Origin: Geobacter sp. UBA6169
Lineage (GTDB): Bacteria > Desulfobacterota > Desulfuromonadia > Geobacterales > Pseudopelobacteraceae
NCBI GenBank assembly: GCA_002422265.1
Contig: DIUB01000002.1
Span: forward strand, 13,524 to 27,804
Length of the DNA stretch: 14,281 bases
Reading direction: 5' to 3'
In this document: piece by piece, positions 5,477 to 12,864 of the stretch
Layout: each line of letters opens with the position of its first letter
Position numbering within the stretch: position 1 is the stretch's first letter
Made by a program: the position numbers and the translations under genes
Notes under the pieces: model-generated
Databases searched by the model: none
Told to the model about the DNA's origin: nothing
Seen by the model: the letters and a program-made list of their open reading frames with translations, nothing else

Positions 5477-6634
5477 GTGGATACAATTGTCAGTCTCAAA
5501 CAGGCCATCGAGCAGATTGTCAAGGAAAAGGGTATCGATCGTCAGGTGGTAATCGAGGCGATGGAGCAGGCAGTCCTGTCTGCTGCCAACAAGAAATACC
5601 GTAATACCCGCAACCTTGAGGCCCGTTACAATCCGGACACCGGTGAGGTGGAACTGTTTGAGTATGTGGTGGTGGTTGACGAGGTGCAGGACTCCTACAC
5701 GGAAATATCGCTGGACGAGGCCCGTGAGATGGACCCCGAATGTGAGGTCGGTGACGAACTGGGTGAAAAGATTGACTCGGGCGATTTTGGCCGGATAGCT
5801 GCCCAGACCGCCAAGCAGGTGATCATTCAGAAGGTACGTGAGGCAGAGCGTGAGACTGTCTTTAACGAATACAAAGACCGTCAGTGGGAAATCGTCACTG
5901 GCCAGGTGCGCCGTTTTGAACGGGGTGATCTGCTGATCGATCTGGGCCGTGCCGAGGCCGTACTTTCCAACAAAGAACAGATGCCGCGGGAGGTCTACCG
6001 TCCTGGTGACCGGATTCGGGCTATTATCACCGATATCGCCATGACCACCAAAGGTCCCCAGATCATCCTCTCCCGCACCCATCCCCAGATGCTGGCCAAG
6101 CTGTTTGAGGCCGAGGTGCCCGAGATCGGCGAAGGGCTGGTGGAAATCGTCAACGTGGTGCGTGATCCTGGTAGCCGTGCCAAGATTGCTGTCTCATCCC
6201 TTGATCGGGATATCGACCCGGTGGGGGCCTGTGTCGGTATGCGCGGCTCGCGGGTGCAGAACGTGGTTTCGGAACTGCGTGGGGAAAAGATCGATATTAT
6301 CCCCTGGTCTGCCGACATGGCCCGCTATGTCTGCAACGCCCTTTCACCGGCCCAGGTGACCAAGGTGTTCATGGATGAGGAGCAGCGTACCCTGGAAGTG
6401 ATTGTGCCGGATGATCAGCTTTCGCTGGCCATTGGCAAGCGTGGTCAGAACGTCAGTCTGGCAGCCCGGCTGACTGGTTGTCGGATCGATATCAAGGGGG
6501 AAGGAAGTCCGGATGAGAACGAGCTTGATGCCTTCTCCTCTTTTGACGGCACGCAGGTAGCAGAGGAAGAACAACTGGACGAGACTGCCGAGACGGAACA
6601 TCAGCCGGTTCAAGAGGCGCCGGAGGCCCCGTAG
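5477..6634 (+). CDS. nusA: transcription termination/antitermination factor NusA
   Basis: NusA binds RNA polymerase and nascent RNA, and affects pausing, intrinsic termination and rRNA antitermination. From the GTG chosen here it has 385 residues: the polymerase-binding N-terminal domain (about 1-130), an S1 domain (about 138-200, with TGQVRRFERGDLLIDLG), KH1 with GMRGSR at 254-259, and KH2 with GKRGQN at 320-325. A tail of about 45 residues is strongly acidic (EEEQLDETAETE). The E. coli acidic repeat domains AR1 and AR2 are absent, as in most bacteria outside Gammaproteobacteria. The start is a choice: an in-frame ATG at 5468 abuts AAGGAG (5462-5467) with no spacing, while the GTG at 5477 has an ideal 9-base gap. 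The next gene follows with no gap. Confidence 0.95.
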   Translation: MDTIVSLKQAIEQIVKEKGIDRQVVIEAMEQAVLSAANKKYRNTRNLEARYNPDTGEVELFEYVVVVDEVQDSYTEISLDEAREMDPECEVGDELGEKIDSGDFGRIAAQTAKQVIIQKVREAERETVFNEYKDRQWEIVTGQVRRFERGDLLIDLGRAEAVLSNKEQMPREVYRPGDRIRAIITDIAMTTKGPQIILSRTHPQMLAKLFEAEVPEIGEGLVEIVNVVRDPGSRAKIAVSSLDRDIDPVGACVGMRGSRVQNVVSELRGEKIDIIPWSADMARYVCNALSPAQVTKVFMDEEQRTLEVIVPDDQLSLAIGKRGQNVSLAARLTGCRIDIKGEGSPDENELDAFSSFDGTQVAEEEQLDETAETEHQPVQEAPEAP

Positions 6635-7246
6635 GTGGTGAACCGACCTGCTGCAGCCCCGCAGCGCAGCTGTACAGCCTGCCGTCGCGAAGCTGATAAA
6701 GCTGTGTTGCTGCGTTTTGTCTGTGCCCCGGACGGCACCGTTGTCCCGGATCTGGAGCAGAAGTTGCCCGGTCGGGGTGCCTACACCTGTCTCTCCCGGA
6801 GCTGTCTGCTGCAGGCAGTGGCACGACGAGGGTTTCAACGGGCCTTCAAGGGCAGGGCCGGCATAACGGATGGTCAGGAGTTGGCCGGCATGGTGCAGCA
6901 GCAGATGGAGCGGCGTATCAGCGGCTACCTGTCGCTTGCAGCCAAAGCCGGGGCGCTGGTTTCAGGCAGCGAATCGGTTGAGCGGGCGCTGAAGGGGGCC
7001 AAGCCGGTCTACTTGCTGGTGCTTGCCGGAGATATTTCACCGGCTATTGCTGACAAGTGGCAGAGTATGGCTGACAGACTGCAGCTGCCGGTGGTGCAGG
7101 TGTTTAACAAAGATGCAGTTGGTCAGCTGATGGGTAAAGATTCGGAGCGTAGTGCTGTGGTGGTGATGTCAGACGGCTTTGCGCGGTCATTGATCAGAGA
7201 ATGTGAACGATACAGGACGTATCTTGAGGAGGAGAGCGGGCGATGA
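6635..7246 (+). CDS. ylxR: fused YlxR (DUF448) and L7Ae-type RNA-binding protein
   Basis: A 203-residue protein with two small RNA-associated domains. Residues 10-75 are YlxR/DUF448: RSCTACRRE (C13, C16), L25-L-R-F28, PGRGAYTC (45-52) with C57 following. Residues from about 92 to 190 resemble the L7Ae/L30e/YlxQ fold ([22 protein letters not shown]... then LVLAGDIS and an [10 protein letters not shown] strand). In Bacillus these are two separate genes, ylxR and ylxQ, between nusA and infB. YlxR is described as a nucleoid- or RNase P-associated regulator in some bacteria and L7Ae-like proteins bind kink-turn RNA; the role here is not known. The GTG start directly follows the nusA stop, with GGAGG at 6622-6626 eight bases upstream. 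The gene overlaps infB by four bases (ATGA). Confidence 0.88.
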   Translation: MVNRPAAAPQRSCTACRREADKAVLLRFVCAPDGTVVPDLEQKLPGRGAYTCLSRSCLLQAVARRGFQRAFKGRAGITDGQELAGMVQQQMERRISGYLSLAAKAGALVSGSESVERALKGAKPVYLLVLAGDISPAIADKWQSMADRLQLPVVQVFNKDAVGQLMGKDSERSAVVVMSDGFARSLIRECERYRTYLEEESGR

Positions 7247-10041
7247 GCAAGACCCGGGTAAGCAATCTGGCTGAAAAGCTGGGCATCGAAACCAAGGAGG
7301 TTCTGGCCAGGCTGAAGGCGTTGGGTTATGACGCAAAGTCAGGTTCATCAGCGGTTGATGATGAGGCAGTGGAAAAACTGAACGCAGCCGGGCCGATTGA
7401 ACAGGGGCCGGAAGAGGTGCGGGTTACCTCGACCATTGTTCGTCGGCGTGCTCGGCCTGTAGCAGAAACGGCTGTTCCAGAGCCTCCTGCAGCGGCTGTC
7501 TCTTCCCCGTCGTCCCCCGCCGCTTTTGCTGCTCCCCAGGAAAAGCCGGTTGAAAAGACGGTGACGATTCCTGATCGGGTACAGGTGGTGAAAAAGGCTG
7601 TCGAAGCCGTGGTACCAACAGTTCAGCAGGAAGTGACAGCGCCTGCTGCCGAGGTTGCAGTGCAAGCGGATACACCGGTCGAGCCAAAGGTTGAGGGTAC
7701 ACCAGCGACGTTGGCACCGCCAGCTTCTGAAAAGACTGACAAGCCGGTTGCTGCCCCTGAGCGGGCCAGTGCCACCCAGGCGCGGATTCTCGGACGGGTA
7801 GAGATACCGATTACACCGGAACCAAGGCCGTACCGGCGTGATCAGGGACGTGGTCCCGGTTCTGCCGATCGTGGCCCTCGGCCTGCAAATGGTGAATTCC
7901 GCGGTCCTCGGCCTGCCGGTGCCGGGGATACGCGTGGTCCGCGTCCGTCTGGGGCAGGAGACAGTCGCCCGTCAGGACCACCGCGAGATGGTGGCGCCCC
8001 CCGTCCAGCCGCTGCCCGTCCCGTGCAGCTGACCCAGGTTGATCTGGCGCCCCAGGCTGACGAACGTCGCAAGGGACCAGGCGGCCCAAGCCGTAAACCA
8101 GGCGGTCCTTCAAAAGATTCAGACAAGGCCAAGAAGGCGGCGCCGGCCAAAGGTAAAGGGCGTGAACAGCTGAGTAAACAGGCGCTACTTGAGCGTGAAG
8201 AACGTCAGTTTGACCCGTTCCACAAAAACCGCAAAAAAGGCAAGGAGCGTGACCTGCCCGGCCAGACCGAGTTGACCACCCCCAAGGCGATCAAGCGGAT
8301 CATCAAGATATCCGAAACCATCACGATTGGAGAGCTGGCCAAGCGGATGGGGATCAAGGCCACTGACCTGATCCGCTCCATGATGAAAATGGGCAGCATG
8401 GTTACTATCAACCATGTGCTTGATCATGATGCGGCGGTTCTACTGGCCTCTGATTACGGCTACGAAGTTGAGAACGTGGCTGTAGATCTGGACGAGATCC
8501 TTGAGTTTACCCCCGACGCGCCCGAACTTCTGCAAGTGCGGCCACCGGTGGTGACTATCATGGGTCACGTTGATCATGGCAAGACCTCGCTGTTGGACGC
8601 CATCCGTAAAGCCAATGTCATTGACGGTGAGGCCGGCGGCATTACCCAGCATATCGGCGCCTATGATGTTGAGCTGCATGGTCGCAAAATCACCTTCCTT
8701 GATACGCCGGGCCATGAAGCCTTTACTGCCATGCGGGCCCGTGGCGCCAAGGTAACCGATATCGTGATTCTGGTGGTGGCGGCTGATGACGGTGTGATGC
8801 CACAGACCAAAGAGGCGATCAACCACTCCAAGGCTGCGGGGGTACCGATCATTGTTGCCATCAACAAGATCGACAAGCCTGATGCCAAACCGGAGCGGGT
8901 CAAGCAGGAGCTGACTGAGCATGGACTGGTGGCTTCTGACTGGGGTGGAGACACCACTATGGTTGAGGTCTCCGCCAAGAAACAGATGAACCTTGAAGAG
9001 CTGCTGGAGATGATTCTGCTGCAGTCTGACGTGATGGATCTCAAGGCCAACCCGGACAAGGCGGCTAAAGGTACCATCGTGGAAGGCAAGCTGGACAAGG
9101 GACGTGGTCCGGTGGCTACGGTGCTGGTGCAGGAAGGTACCCTCCGAACCGGTGACTACTGTGTGGTAGGTGTTCATTCCGGTCGCGTACGTGCCATGCA
9201 GAACGATCGTGGCGAACGGGTACAGGAGGCCGGTCCTTCCATGCCGGTTGAAGTAGTCGGTTTGCCCGGTGTACCGGATGCCGGTGACATCTTCGTGGCC
9301 ATGAAGGACGAGAAGCAGGCCAAGGAAATTGCCACCCTGCGTCAGATCAAGCAACGTGAACTGGAACTGGCCAAACATGCCAAGATGTCGCTGGAGCAGC
9401 TCTACGAGAAGATCCAGAAGGGCGAGGTCAAAGACCTGAACGTCATTGTCAAGGCTGATGTACAGGGTTCGGTGGAGGCGGTTGCCGAATCGCTGCGCAA
9501 GCTGTCCACTGAGGCAGTGCGCCTCAACGTGATCCATACCGCAGTAGGTGCTATTACCGAGACCGATGTCAACCTGGCCACTGCTTCCAATGCCATCATC
9601 ATCGGTTTCAGTATCCGTCCTGAAGTCAAGGCGCAGGCTATGGCTGAGAAGGAAGGGGTGGATATCCGTCTCTACAACGTGATCTACGATGCGGTGGATG
9701 ATGTCCGCAAGGCGATGGAAGGTATGCTTGAGCCGGTCTTCAAGGAGAAATACCTGGGCCGGGCCGAGATCCGCGAAGTATTCTCGGTGCCCAAGGTGGG
9801 TAACGTTGCCGGCTGCTATATCCAGGACGGCAAGATTCCGCGAAATGCCCAGGTTCGCCTGCTGCGTGACAATGTGGTGGTCTACCAGGGCAAGCTGGCT
9901 ACGCTGCGTCGCTTCAAGGACGATGTCAAAGAGGTTGCCACCGGCTATGAGTGCGGCATGGGTCTGGAGAACTACAACGACATCAAGACCGGTGATATCA
10001 TCGAGGCGTTTGAAATGGAAAAAGTAGCCGCTAAATTATAG
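7243..10041 (+). CDS. infB: translation initiation factor IF-2
   Basis: A 932-residue GTPase that brings fMet-tRNA to the 30S subunit and promotes 50S joining. An IF2_N module begins the protein ([22 protein letters not shown]). A long low-complexity linker (about 55-340) follows, rich in Pro, Ala, Arg and Gly, then a second IF2_N module near 358-410 ([20 protein letters not shown]). The G domain carries G1 GHVDHGKT at 441-448, G3 DTPGH at 487-491 and G4 NKID at 541-544. Domains II, III and the fMet-tRNA-binding C-terminal domain follow; [10 protein letters not shown] and the end of domain IV are recognisable. It is longer than the 890 residues of E. coli IF2, mostly because of the linker. 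The ATG overlaps the upstream stop, with GAGGAG shortly before, implying coupled translation. Confidence 0.98.
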   Translation: MSKTRVSNLAEKLGIETKEVLARLKALGYDAKSGSSAVDDEAVEKLNAAGPIEQGPEEVRVTSTIVRRRARPVAETAVPEPPAAAVSSPSSPAAFAAPQEKPVEKTVTIPDRVQVVKKAVEAVVPTVQQEVTAPAAEVAVQADTPVEPKVEGTPATLAPPASEKTDKPVAAPERASATQARILGRVEIPITPEPRPYRRDQGRGPGSADRGPRPANGEFRGPRPAGAGDTRGPRPSGAGDSRPSGPPRDGGAPRPAAARPVQLTQVDLAPQADERRKGPGGPSRKPGGPSKDSDKAKKAAPAKGKGREQLSKQALLEREERQFDPFHKNRKKGKERDLPGQTELTTPKAIKRIIKISETITIGELAKRMGIKATDLIRSMMKMGSMVTINHVLDHDAAVLLASDYGYEVENVAVDLDEILEFTPDAPELLQVRPPVVTIMGHVDHGKTSLLDAIRKANVIDGEAGGITQHIGAYDVELHGRKITFLDTPGHEAFTAMRARGAKVTDIVILVVAADDGVMPQTKEAINHSKAAGVPIIVAINKIDKPDAKPERVKQELTEHGLVASDWGGDTTMVEVSAKKQMNLEELLEMILLQSDVMDLKANPDKAAKGTIVEGKLDKGRGPVATVLVQEGTLRTGDYCVVGVHSGRVRAMQNDRGERVQEAGPSMPVEVVGLPGVPDAGDIFVAMKDEKQAKEIATLRQIKQRELELAKHAKMSLEQLYEKIQKGEVKDLNVIVKADVQGSVEAVAESLRKLSTEAVRLNVIHTAVGAITETDVNLATASNAIIIGFSIRPEVKAQAMAEKEGVDIRLYNVIYDAVDDVRKAMEGMLEPVFKEKYLGRAEIREVFSVPKVGNVAGCYIQDGKIPRNAQVRLLRDNVVVYQGKLATLRRFKDDVKEVATGYECGMGLENYNDIKTGDIIEAFEMEKVAAKL
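7870..7965 (+). repeat. RGPRP tandem repeats inside the IF-2 linker
   Basis: Residues 210-241 of IF-2 consist of three 10-11-residue units beginning [26 protein letters not shown] and [11 protein letters not shown], followed by a decayed fourth starting RPSG. The DNA is also repetitive (cgtggtcc.cg.cc...). Such linkers are expected to be disordered, and the unit number may vary between strains. Confidence 0.7.
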
Positions 10042-10044
10042 GGG

Positions 10045-10121
10045 CCAGGGTCAAGGGTCAAGGGTCAAGAAAGAATTTTATCTTTTACCCTTGCCCCTTG
10101 CCCCTTGACCCATGACCCTGG
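10045..10121. repeat. imperfect inverted repeat of GGGTCAA units between infB and rbfA
   Basis: The left arm (10045-10069) contains three tandem heptamers of the form GGGTCAA. The right arm (10087-10121) contains four or five degenerate copies of the complement (CCCTTGA, CCCTTGC, CCCATGA). CCAGGGTCA (10045-10053) pairs with 10113-10121, GGGTCAAGGG (10055-10064) pairs with 10102-10111, and CAAG (10066-10069) pairs with 10097-10100, with single mismatches between. The loop is AT-rich and contains a small AAAGA/TCTTT hairpin. It fills nearly the whole 86-base gap between infB and rbfA. It has no T-tract after the outer stem and no coding content. It looks like a dispersed short tandem repeat element, but copy number elsewhere cannot be judged from here. 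Confidence 0.8.
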
Positions 10122-10127
10122 GTTCTT

Positions 10128-10496
10128 ATGCACAAACGTTCAGACAAGGTCGCTGAGACCATCCATACCACCATCTCCATCATCCTGTCGCGGGGGTTGA
10201 ATGACCCCCGGATCGGTTTTGTCACTATCACCGGGGTTGAGGTGACTGACGATCTGCATCTGGCACGAATCTTTTTTACCGTGATCGGTGATGAGACATC
10301 CAAAAAAAACACAGAGGCCGGTCTGAAGAGCGCTGCCGGTCATATCCGTCATGAGCTGGGCAAGGTGCTGAAGATGCGCTACACCCCTGACATCTTATTC
10401 AAGTATGATCATTCCCAGGAGTATGGTCAGCGGATCGATGACCTGCTGCGGGAAGTAGGGACTGGTAATGAAGGAGACGATTCAGAACATCGTTGA
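10128..10496 (+). CDS. rbfA: 30S ribosome-binding factor RbfA
   Basis: A 122-residue KH-fold protein that binds the immature 30S subunit near the 5' end of 16S rRNA and is needed for late processing. The family opening is clear: MHKRSDKVAETIHTTISIIL, followed by NDPRIGFVTITGVEVTDDLHLARIFFTV and the final helix region ending in RYTPDILFKYDHSQEYGQRIDDLL. The length is typical. The start is certain from the N-terminal match, yet no ribosome binding site is present: the bases just before the ATG belong to the right arm of an inverted repeat. Its last 29 bases overlap the start of the following nrnA gene. Confidence 0.95.
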   Translation: MHKRSDKVAETIHTTISIILSRGLNDPRIGFVTITGVEVTDDLHLARIFFTVIGDETSKKNTEAGLKSAAGHIRHELGKVLKMRYTPDILFKYDHSQEYGQRIDDLLREVGTGNEGDDSEHR

Positions 10497-11433
10497 GGCG
10501 ATCCGGCAGAGTCGGACTGTGCTGGTGGTCAGCCATGAAGGGCCTGACGGTGATGCAGTCGGCTCCTCCCTGGGCCTGGCCGCTTTTTTGCGTGCAGCGG
10601 GCAAACAGGCAACCGTGCATCTGGCTGACCCAGTGCCGGAACTGTACCGCTTTCTGCCCGGCGCTGATCAGGTTGTCGCTACTATTCCTGATCAGGACTA
10701 TGACCTGGCCTTTGTGCTGGATGTGGGTGAGTTCCGGCGGGCCGGTAAGCAGTTCGGCAGCTTCAAGCGGATCGGTCGCACCATCAACCTTGACCACCAC
10801 CTCACCTGCGAGAACTTCGGGACCTACAACCTGATTGATACCGCTGCGGCCGCCACCGGGCTGCTGGTCTGGCGGGTGGCGTCTGCCTACGGCTTTACTG
10901 CTGATTACGATACTGCCCTCTGTCTGTATGTGGCGATACTGACCGACACCGGATCCTTCCGTTATTCCAATGCCAACCGCGAGGCCTTTGAAGTAGCAGG
11001 CCTGCTGGTGGAACAGGGCGGACTGAATGCCTGGTCGGTCTCGGAGAAATTGTTTGAGAGTCAGCCGCGTAAACGGCTTGAACTGTTGAGCCGTGTGCTG
11101 CCCACCCTTGAGTTTGTCAGAAACGGTCAGGTAGCCTCGATTGCCGTGACCCTGGATATGTATGCCGCCACCGGAACCGATGCCGAGCTGACCGATGGTT
11201 TTGTGAATTATCCCCGCTCTGTTGCCGGTGTTGAGGTGGCGATTCTGTTCCGCCAGCTGGAAGAGCGCAGGTTCAAGGTCGGCTTCCGCTCCAAGGGAAC
11301 CGTTAATGTGGCCCTGCTGGCCCAGGGCTTTGGCGGCGGCGGACACCACAACGCTGCCGGAGGCACCGTTGACGGGACTCTGGAGGAAGTTAAGCAGATC
11401 GTCTATGGGGCAGTTGAAGAAGCCCGGTGGTAA
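10468..11433 (+). CDS. nrnA: DHH/DHHA1 phosphoesterase, NrnA-like nanoRNase / pAp phosphatase
   Basis: A 321-residue member of the DHH family. NrnA proteins degrade RNA oligomers of 2-5 nucleotides and dephosphorylate 3'-phosphoadenosine-5'-phosphate. Manganese-binding motifs are visible: SHEGPDGDAVGSS with H23, D27 and D29, an LDVGE acidic motif, and the DHH triad D109-H110-H111. The C-terminal DHHA1 domain has GFGGGGHHNAAGG with H293-H294, which contacts substrate. RecJ itself is much longer, so this is the short stand-alone form. Position between rbfA and truB is standard in many bacteria. It overlaps rbfA by 29 bases and truB by 7, so all three are presumably translated from one message. 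Substrate preference cannot be read from sequence alone. Confidence 0.9.
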   Translation: MKETIQNIVEAIRQSRTVLVVSHEGPDGDAVGSSLGLAAFLRAAGKQATVHLADPVPELYRFLPGADQVVATIPDQDYDLAFVLDVGEFRRAGKQFGSFKRIGRTINLDHHLTCENFGTYNLIDTAAAATGLLVWRVASAYGFTADYDTALCLYVAILTDTGSFRYSNANREAFEVAGLLVEQGGLNAWSVSEKLFESQPRKRLELLSRVLPTLEFVRNGQVASIAVTLDMYAATGTDAELTDGFVNYPRSVAGVEVAILFRQLEERRFKVGFRSKGTVNVALLAQGFGGGGHHNAAGGTVDGTLEEVKQIVYGAVEEARW

Positions 11434-12305
11434 ACGGTTTTCTGATTATTGACAAGCCGGTTGGTCTCAGTTCGCACGATGTGGTCAACAGGGTGCGTCG
11501 GATACTGGGAACGAAGAAAGTGGGTCATACCGGTACCCTTGATCCCTTTGCAACCGGTGTATTGCCGGTAGCGGTGGGTGAGGGGACCAAAGCAATCCAG
11601 TTTCTGGATGAAGGGCAAAAGGAATATCTGGCCACCATCAGGTTGGGGGTAACCACCGATACTCTCGATGTCACCGGAACGGTTCTGCATGAGTGTGACG
11701 CCACCTCCATTGCCCAGCTGTCGTTGTTGCAGTCCATGTCCGTGCTTACCGGTGAAATCAGTCAGCTCCCCCCCATGTATTCAGCCGTCAAGCAGGGTGG
11801 GCAGCCGCTTTACAAGCTGGCTCGCAAGGGACTTGAGGTGGAGCGGCAGCCTCGAAGGGTGCTGATTCATCAATTTGAACTGCTGCTGTTTGAGCCTCCT
11901 GTTGCAGAAGTGCGGGTGCTCTGCTCTCGCGGCACCTATGTTCGCAGTCTGGCCGATGATCTGGGCAGACTGCTTGGCTGCGGTGCCTGTCTGACCACGT
12001 TGCGACGCAGCCAGAGCGGTCCTTTCAGGCTTGACACGGCCTGTTCGCTTGAACAGCTTGCTGATGCAGTTGAACAGGGAAGGCTGGCAGAGTGCCTGGT
12101 TACTGTTGAGCAGGCACTCATACATCTGCAGCTTTGTGAGGTGAGTATCCAGGAGCTGCAGCCACTACGTAACGGTGTGCTGCCCCGTCTGTCCTTGGCC
12201 GGTACGCAGCCTGGACTGATACAGCTCCGTCATGAACGCCAGTTGCTGGCCGTTGCTGAAATGACGGCTGATGGTCAGATTGAGCTGAAACGCGTTTTTA
12301 ACTGA
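11427..12305 (+). CDS. truB: tRNA pseudouridine(55) synthase
   Basis: A 292-residue enzyme that converts U55 in the T-loop of most tRNAs to pseudouridine and also acts as a tRNA chaperone. The opening GFLIIDKPVGLSSHDVVNRVRR and the catalytic GHTGTLDPFATGVLP with D39 are diagnostic. YKLARKG and the later RGTYVRSLADDLG motif are present. A C-terminal PUA-like domain (about 235-292) completes the bacterial form. The start is a GTG that overlaps the nrnA stop; the following GTA codon excludes a shift of start by one codon. Only a weak purine-rich GAAGAAG lies upstream, so translational coupling is likely. Confidence 0.96.
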   Translation: MVNGFLIIDKPVGLSSHDVVNRVRRILGTKKVGHTGTLDPFATGVLPVAVGEGTKAIQFLDEGQKEYLATIRLGVTTDTLDVTGTVLHECDATSIAQLSLLQSMSVLTGEISQLPPMYSAVKQGGQPLYKLARKGLEVERQPRRVLIHQFELLLFEPPVAEVRVLCSRGTYVRSLADDLGRLLGCGACLTTLRRSQSGPFRLDTACSLEQLADAVEQGRLAECLVTVEQALIHLQLCEVSIQELQPLRNGVLPRLSLAGTQPGLIQLRHERQLLAVAEMTADGQIELKRVFN

Positions 12306-12314
12306 CGGAAATGC

Positions 12315-12343
12315 TTTACAGTTCAAACCAGGTATGCTACAGA
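12315..12343 (+). promoter_or_regulatory. weak candidate promoter for rpsO
   Basis: TTTACA (12315-12320) and TACAGA (12338-12343) are 17 bases apart, with TGC (12335-12337) giving an extended -10. The -10 match is poor. rpsO has its own promoter in many bacteria, which motivates the call. The same stretch could instead be only a leader between truB and rpsO. Confidence 0.3.
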
Positions 12344-12379
12344 TACTAGCCTTTGAACGGTTTACCGGTGTTTCGACAC
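12320..12379 (+). other. structured leader of rpsO
   Basis: Nested complementarities lie in the 107 bases before rpsO: GTTCAAA (12321-12327) with TTTGAAC (12352-12358) enclosing GTAT/ATAC, then CGG-TTTA-CCG (12358-12367), then a tight GTGT-TTCG-ACAC hairpin (12368-12379) about 19 bases before the ribosome binding site. S15 controls its own mRNA through leader structures that differ between bacterial groups, so this is a candidate, but the pairing has not been energy-tested and no known S15 motif was recognised. Confidence 0.3.
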
Positions 12380-12412
12380 ATAATCCCGATGTAGTGCAGG
12401 AGGAGCCAACAG

Positions 12413-12679
12413 GTGCTGGCAACAGAGAAAAAGCAGGAAATCATTAATACGTTTAAGAAGCATGAAGGTGACACCGGTTCTCCGGAAGTCCAGATCGCCA
12501 TTCTGACCGCCCGTATCGTCTATCTGACCGATCACTTCAAGGTACACAAGAAGGATCATCACAGCCGTCGCGGTCTGCTGAAGTTGGTAGGCCAGCGTCG
12601 TCGCATGCTTGATTATCTCAAGTCCCGCGACCTTGATCGGTATAAGAAGGTGATCGAGCAATTGGGCATCCGCAGGTAG
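12413..12679 (+). CDS. rpsO: 30S ribosomal protein S15
   Basis: An 88-residue primary 16S rRNA-binding protein of the central domain platform that also forms an intersubunit bridge. The core [15 protein letters not shown], followed by [19 protein letters not shown] and RRRMLDYLK, is nearly invariant in S15. The length is normal (88-89). The start is a GTG with AGGAGGAG at 12398-12405 seven bases upstream, the strongest ribosome binding site in the cluster, fitting high expression. The gene is followed by two tandem terminators. Confidence 0.98.
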   Translation: MLATEKKQEIINTFKKHEGDTGSPEVQIAILTARIVYLTDHFKVHKKDHHSRRGLLKLVGQRRRMLDYLKSRDLDRYKKVIEQLGIRR

Positions 12680-12682
12680 CAT

Positions 12683-12724
12683 TCAGGCAGCTTCCGGCAC
12701 AGCCAGGGAAGCTGCCTGATTTTT
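12683..12724 (+). terminator. first intrinsic terminator after rpsO
   Basis: TCAGGCAGCTTCC (12683-12695) pairs perfectly over 13 bases with 12707-12719, with an 11-base loop, followed by five T residues (12720-12724). It starts three bases after the rpsO stop codon. Confidence 0.85.
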
Positions 12725-12731
12725 AGCAGTG

Positions 12732-12763
12732 AGAAAGGGCTGTTTCAGGCCCTTTCTTTTTTT
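12732..12763 (+). terminator. second intrinsic terminator after rpsO
   Basis: AGAAAGGGC (12732-12740) pairs with GCCCTTTCT (12749-12757) around an 8-base loop, followed by a seven-T run (12757-12763). Together with the first hairpin it should strongly reduce transcription from rpsO into pnp. Confidence 0.85.
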
Positions 12764-12786
12764 GTCAACCCAGTGTTGGGGGCGTG

Positions 12787-12827
12787 GATAGACTTGATGA
12801 TCAACTGACTTGATCATCAGGTCTGTC
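12787..12827 (+). promoter_or_regulatory. 18-bp stem-loop in the pnp leader
   Basis: Bases 12787-12804 pair with 12810-12827 over 18 consecutive positions, 16 Watson-Crick and two G-U, closing a 5-base loop (CTGAC). No T-tract follows, so it is not a terminator. It lies 25 bases before the pnp ribosome binding site (12852-12857). In E. coli the pnp leader forms a long duplex that RNase III cuts and PNPase then degrades, lowering its own translation; this hairpin is in the right place to serve the same role. That function is inferred. Confidence 0.65.
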
Positions 12828-12864
12828 GACGACCCCAGCGCACTATTCGTAAAGGAGAAGAGTG

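Noticed and set aside
5354..6082. Minus-strand open frame of 242 codons
   Set aside because: Opposite nusA and the end of rimP, both clear genes; no family resemblance.
8440..9537. Minus-strand open frame of 365 codons
   Set aside because: Antisense to the G domain and following domains of infB; no recognisable motif and no plausible ribosome binding site or promoter.
10045..10121. Inverted repeat as an intrinsic terminator or CRISPR-like array
   Set aside because: No T-tract follows the stem on the plus strand, the units are adjacent heptamers with no spacers, and the downstream rbfA is normally in the same operon.
10399..11349. Minus-strand open frame of 316 codons
   Set aside because: Antisense to nrnA, which has intact DHH and DHHA1 motifs; a product of codon bias on the coding strand.
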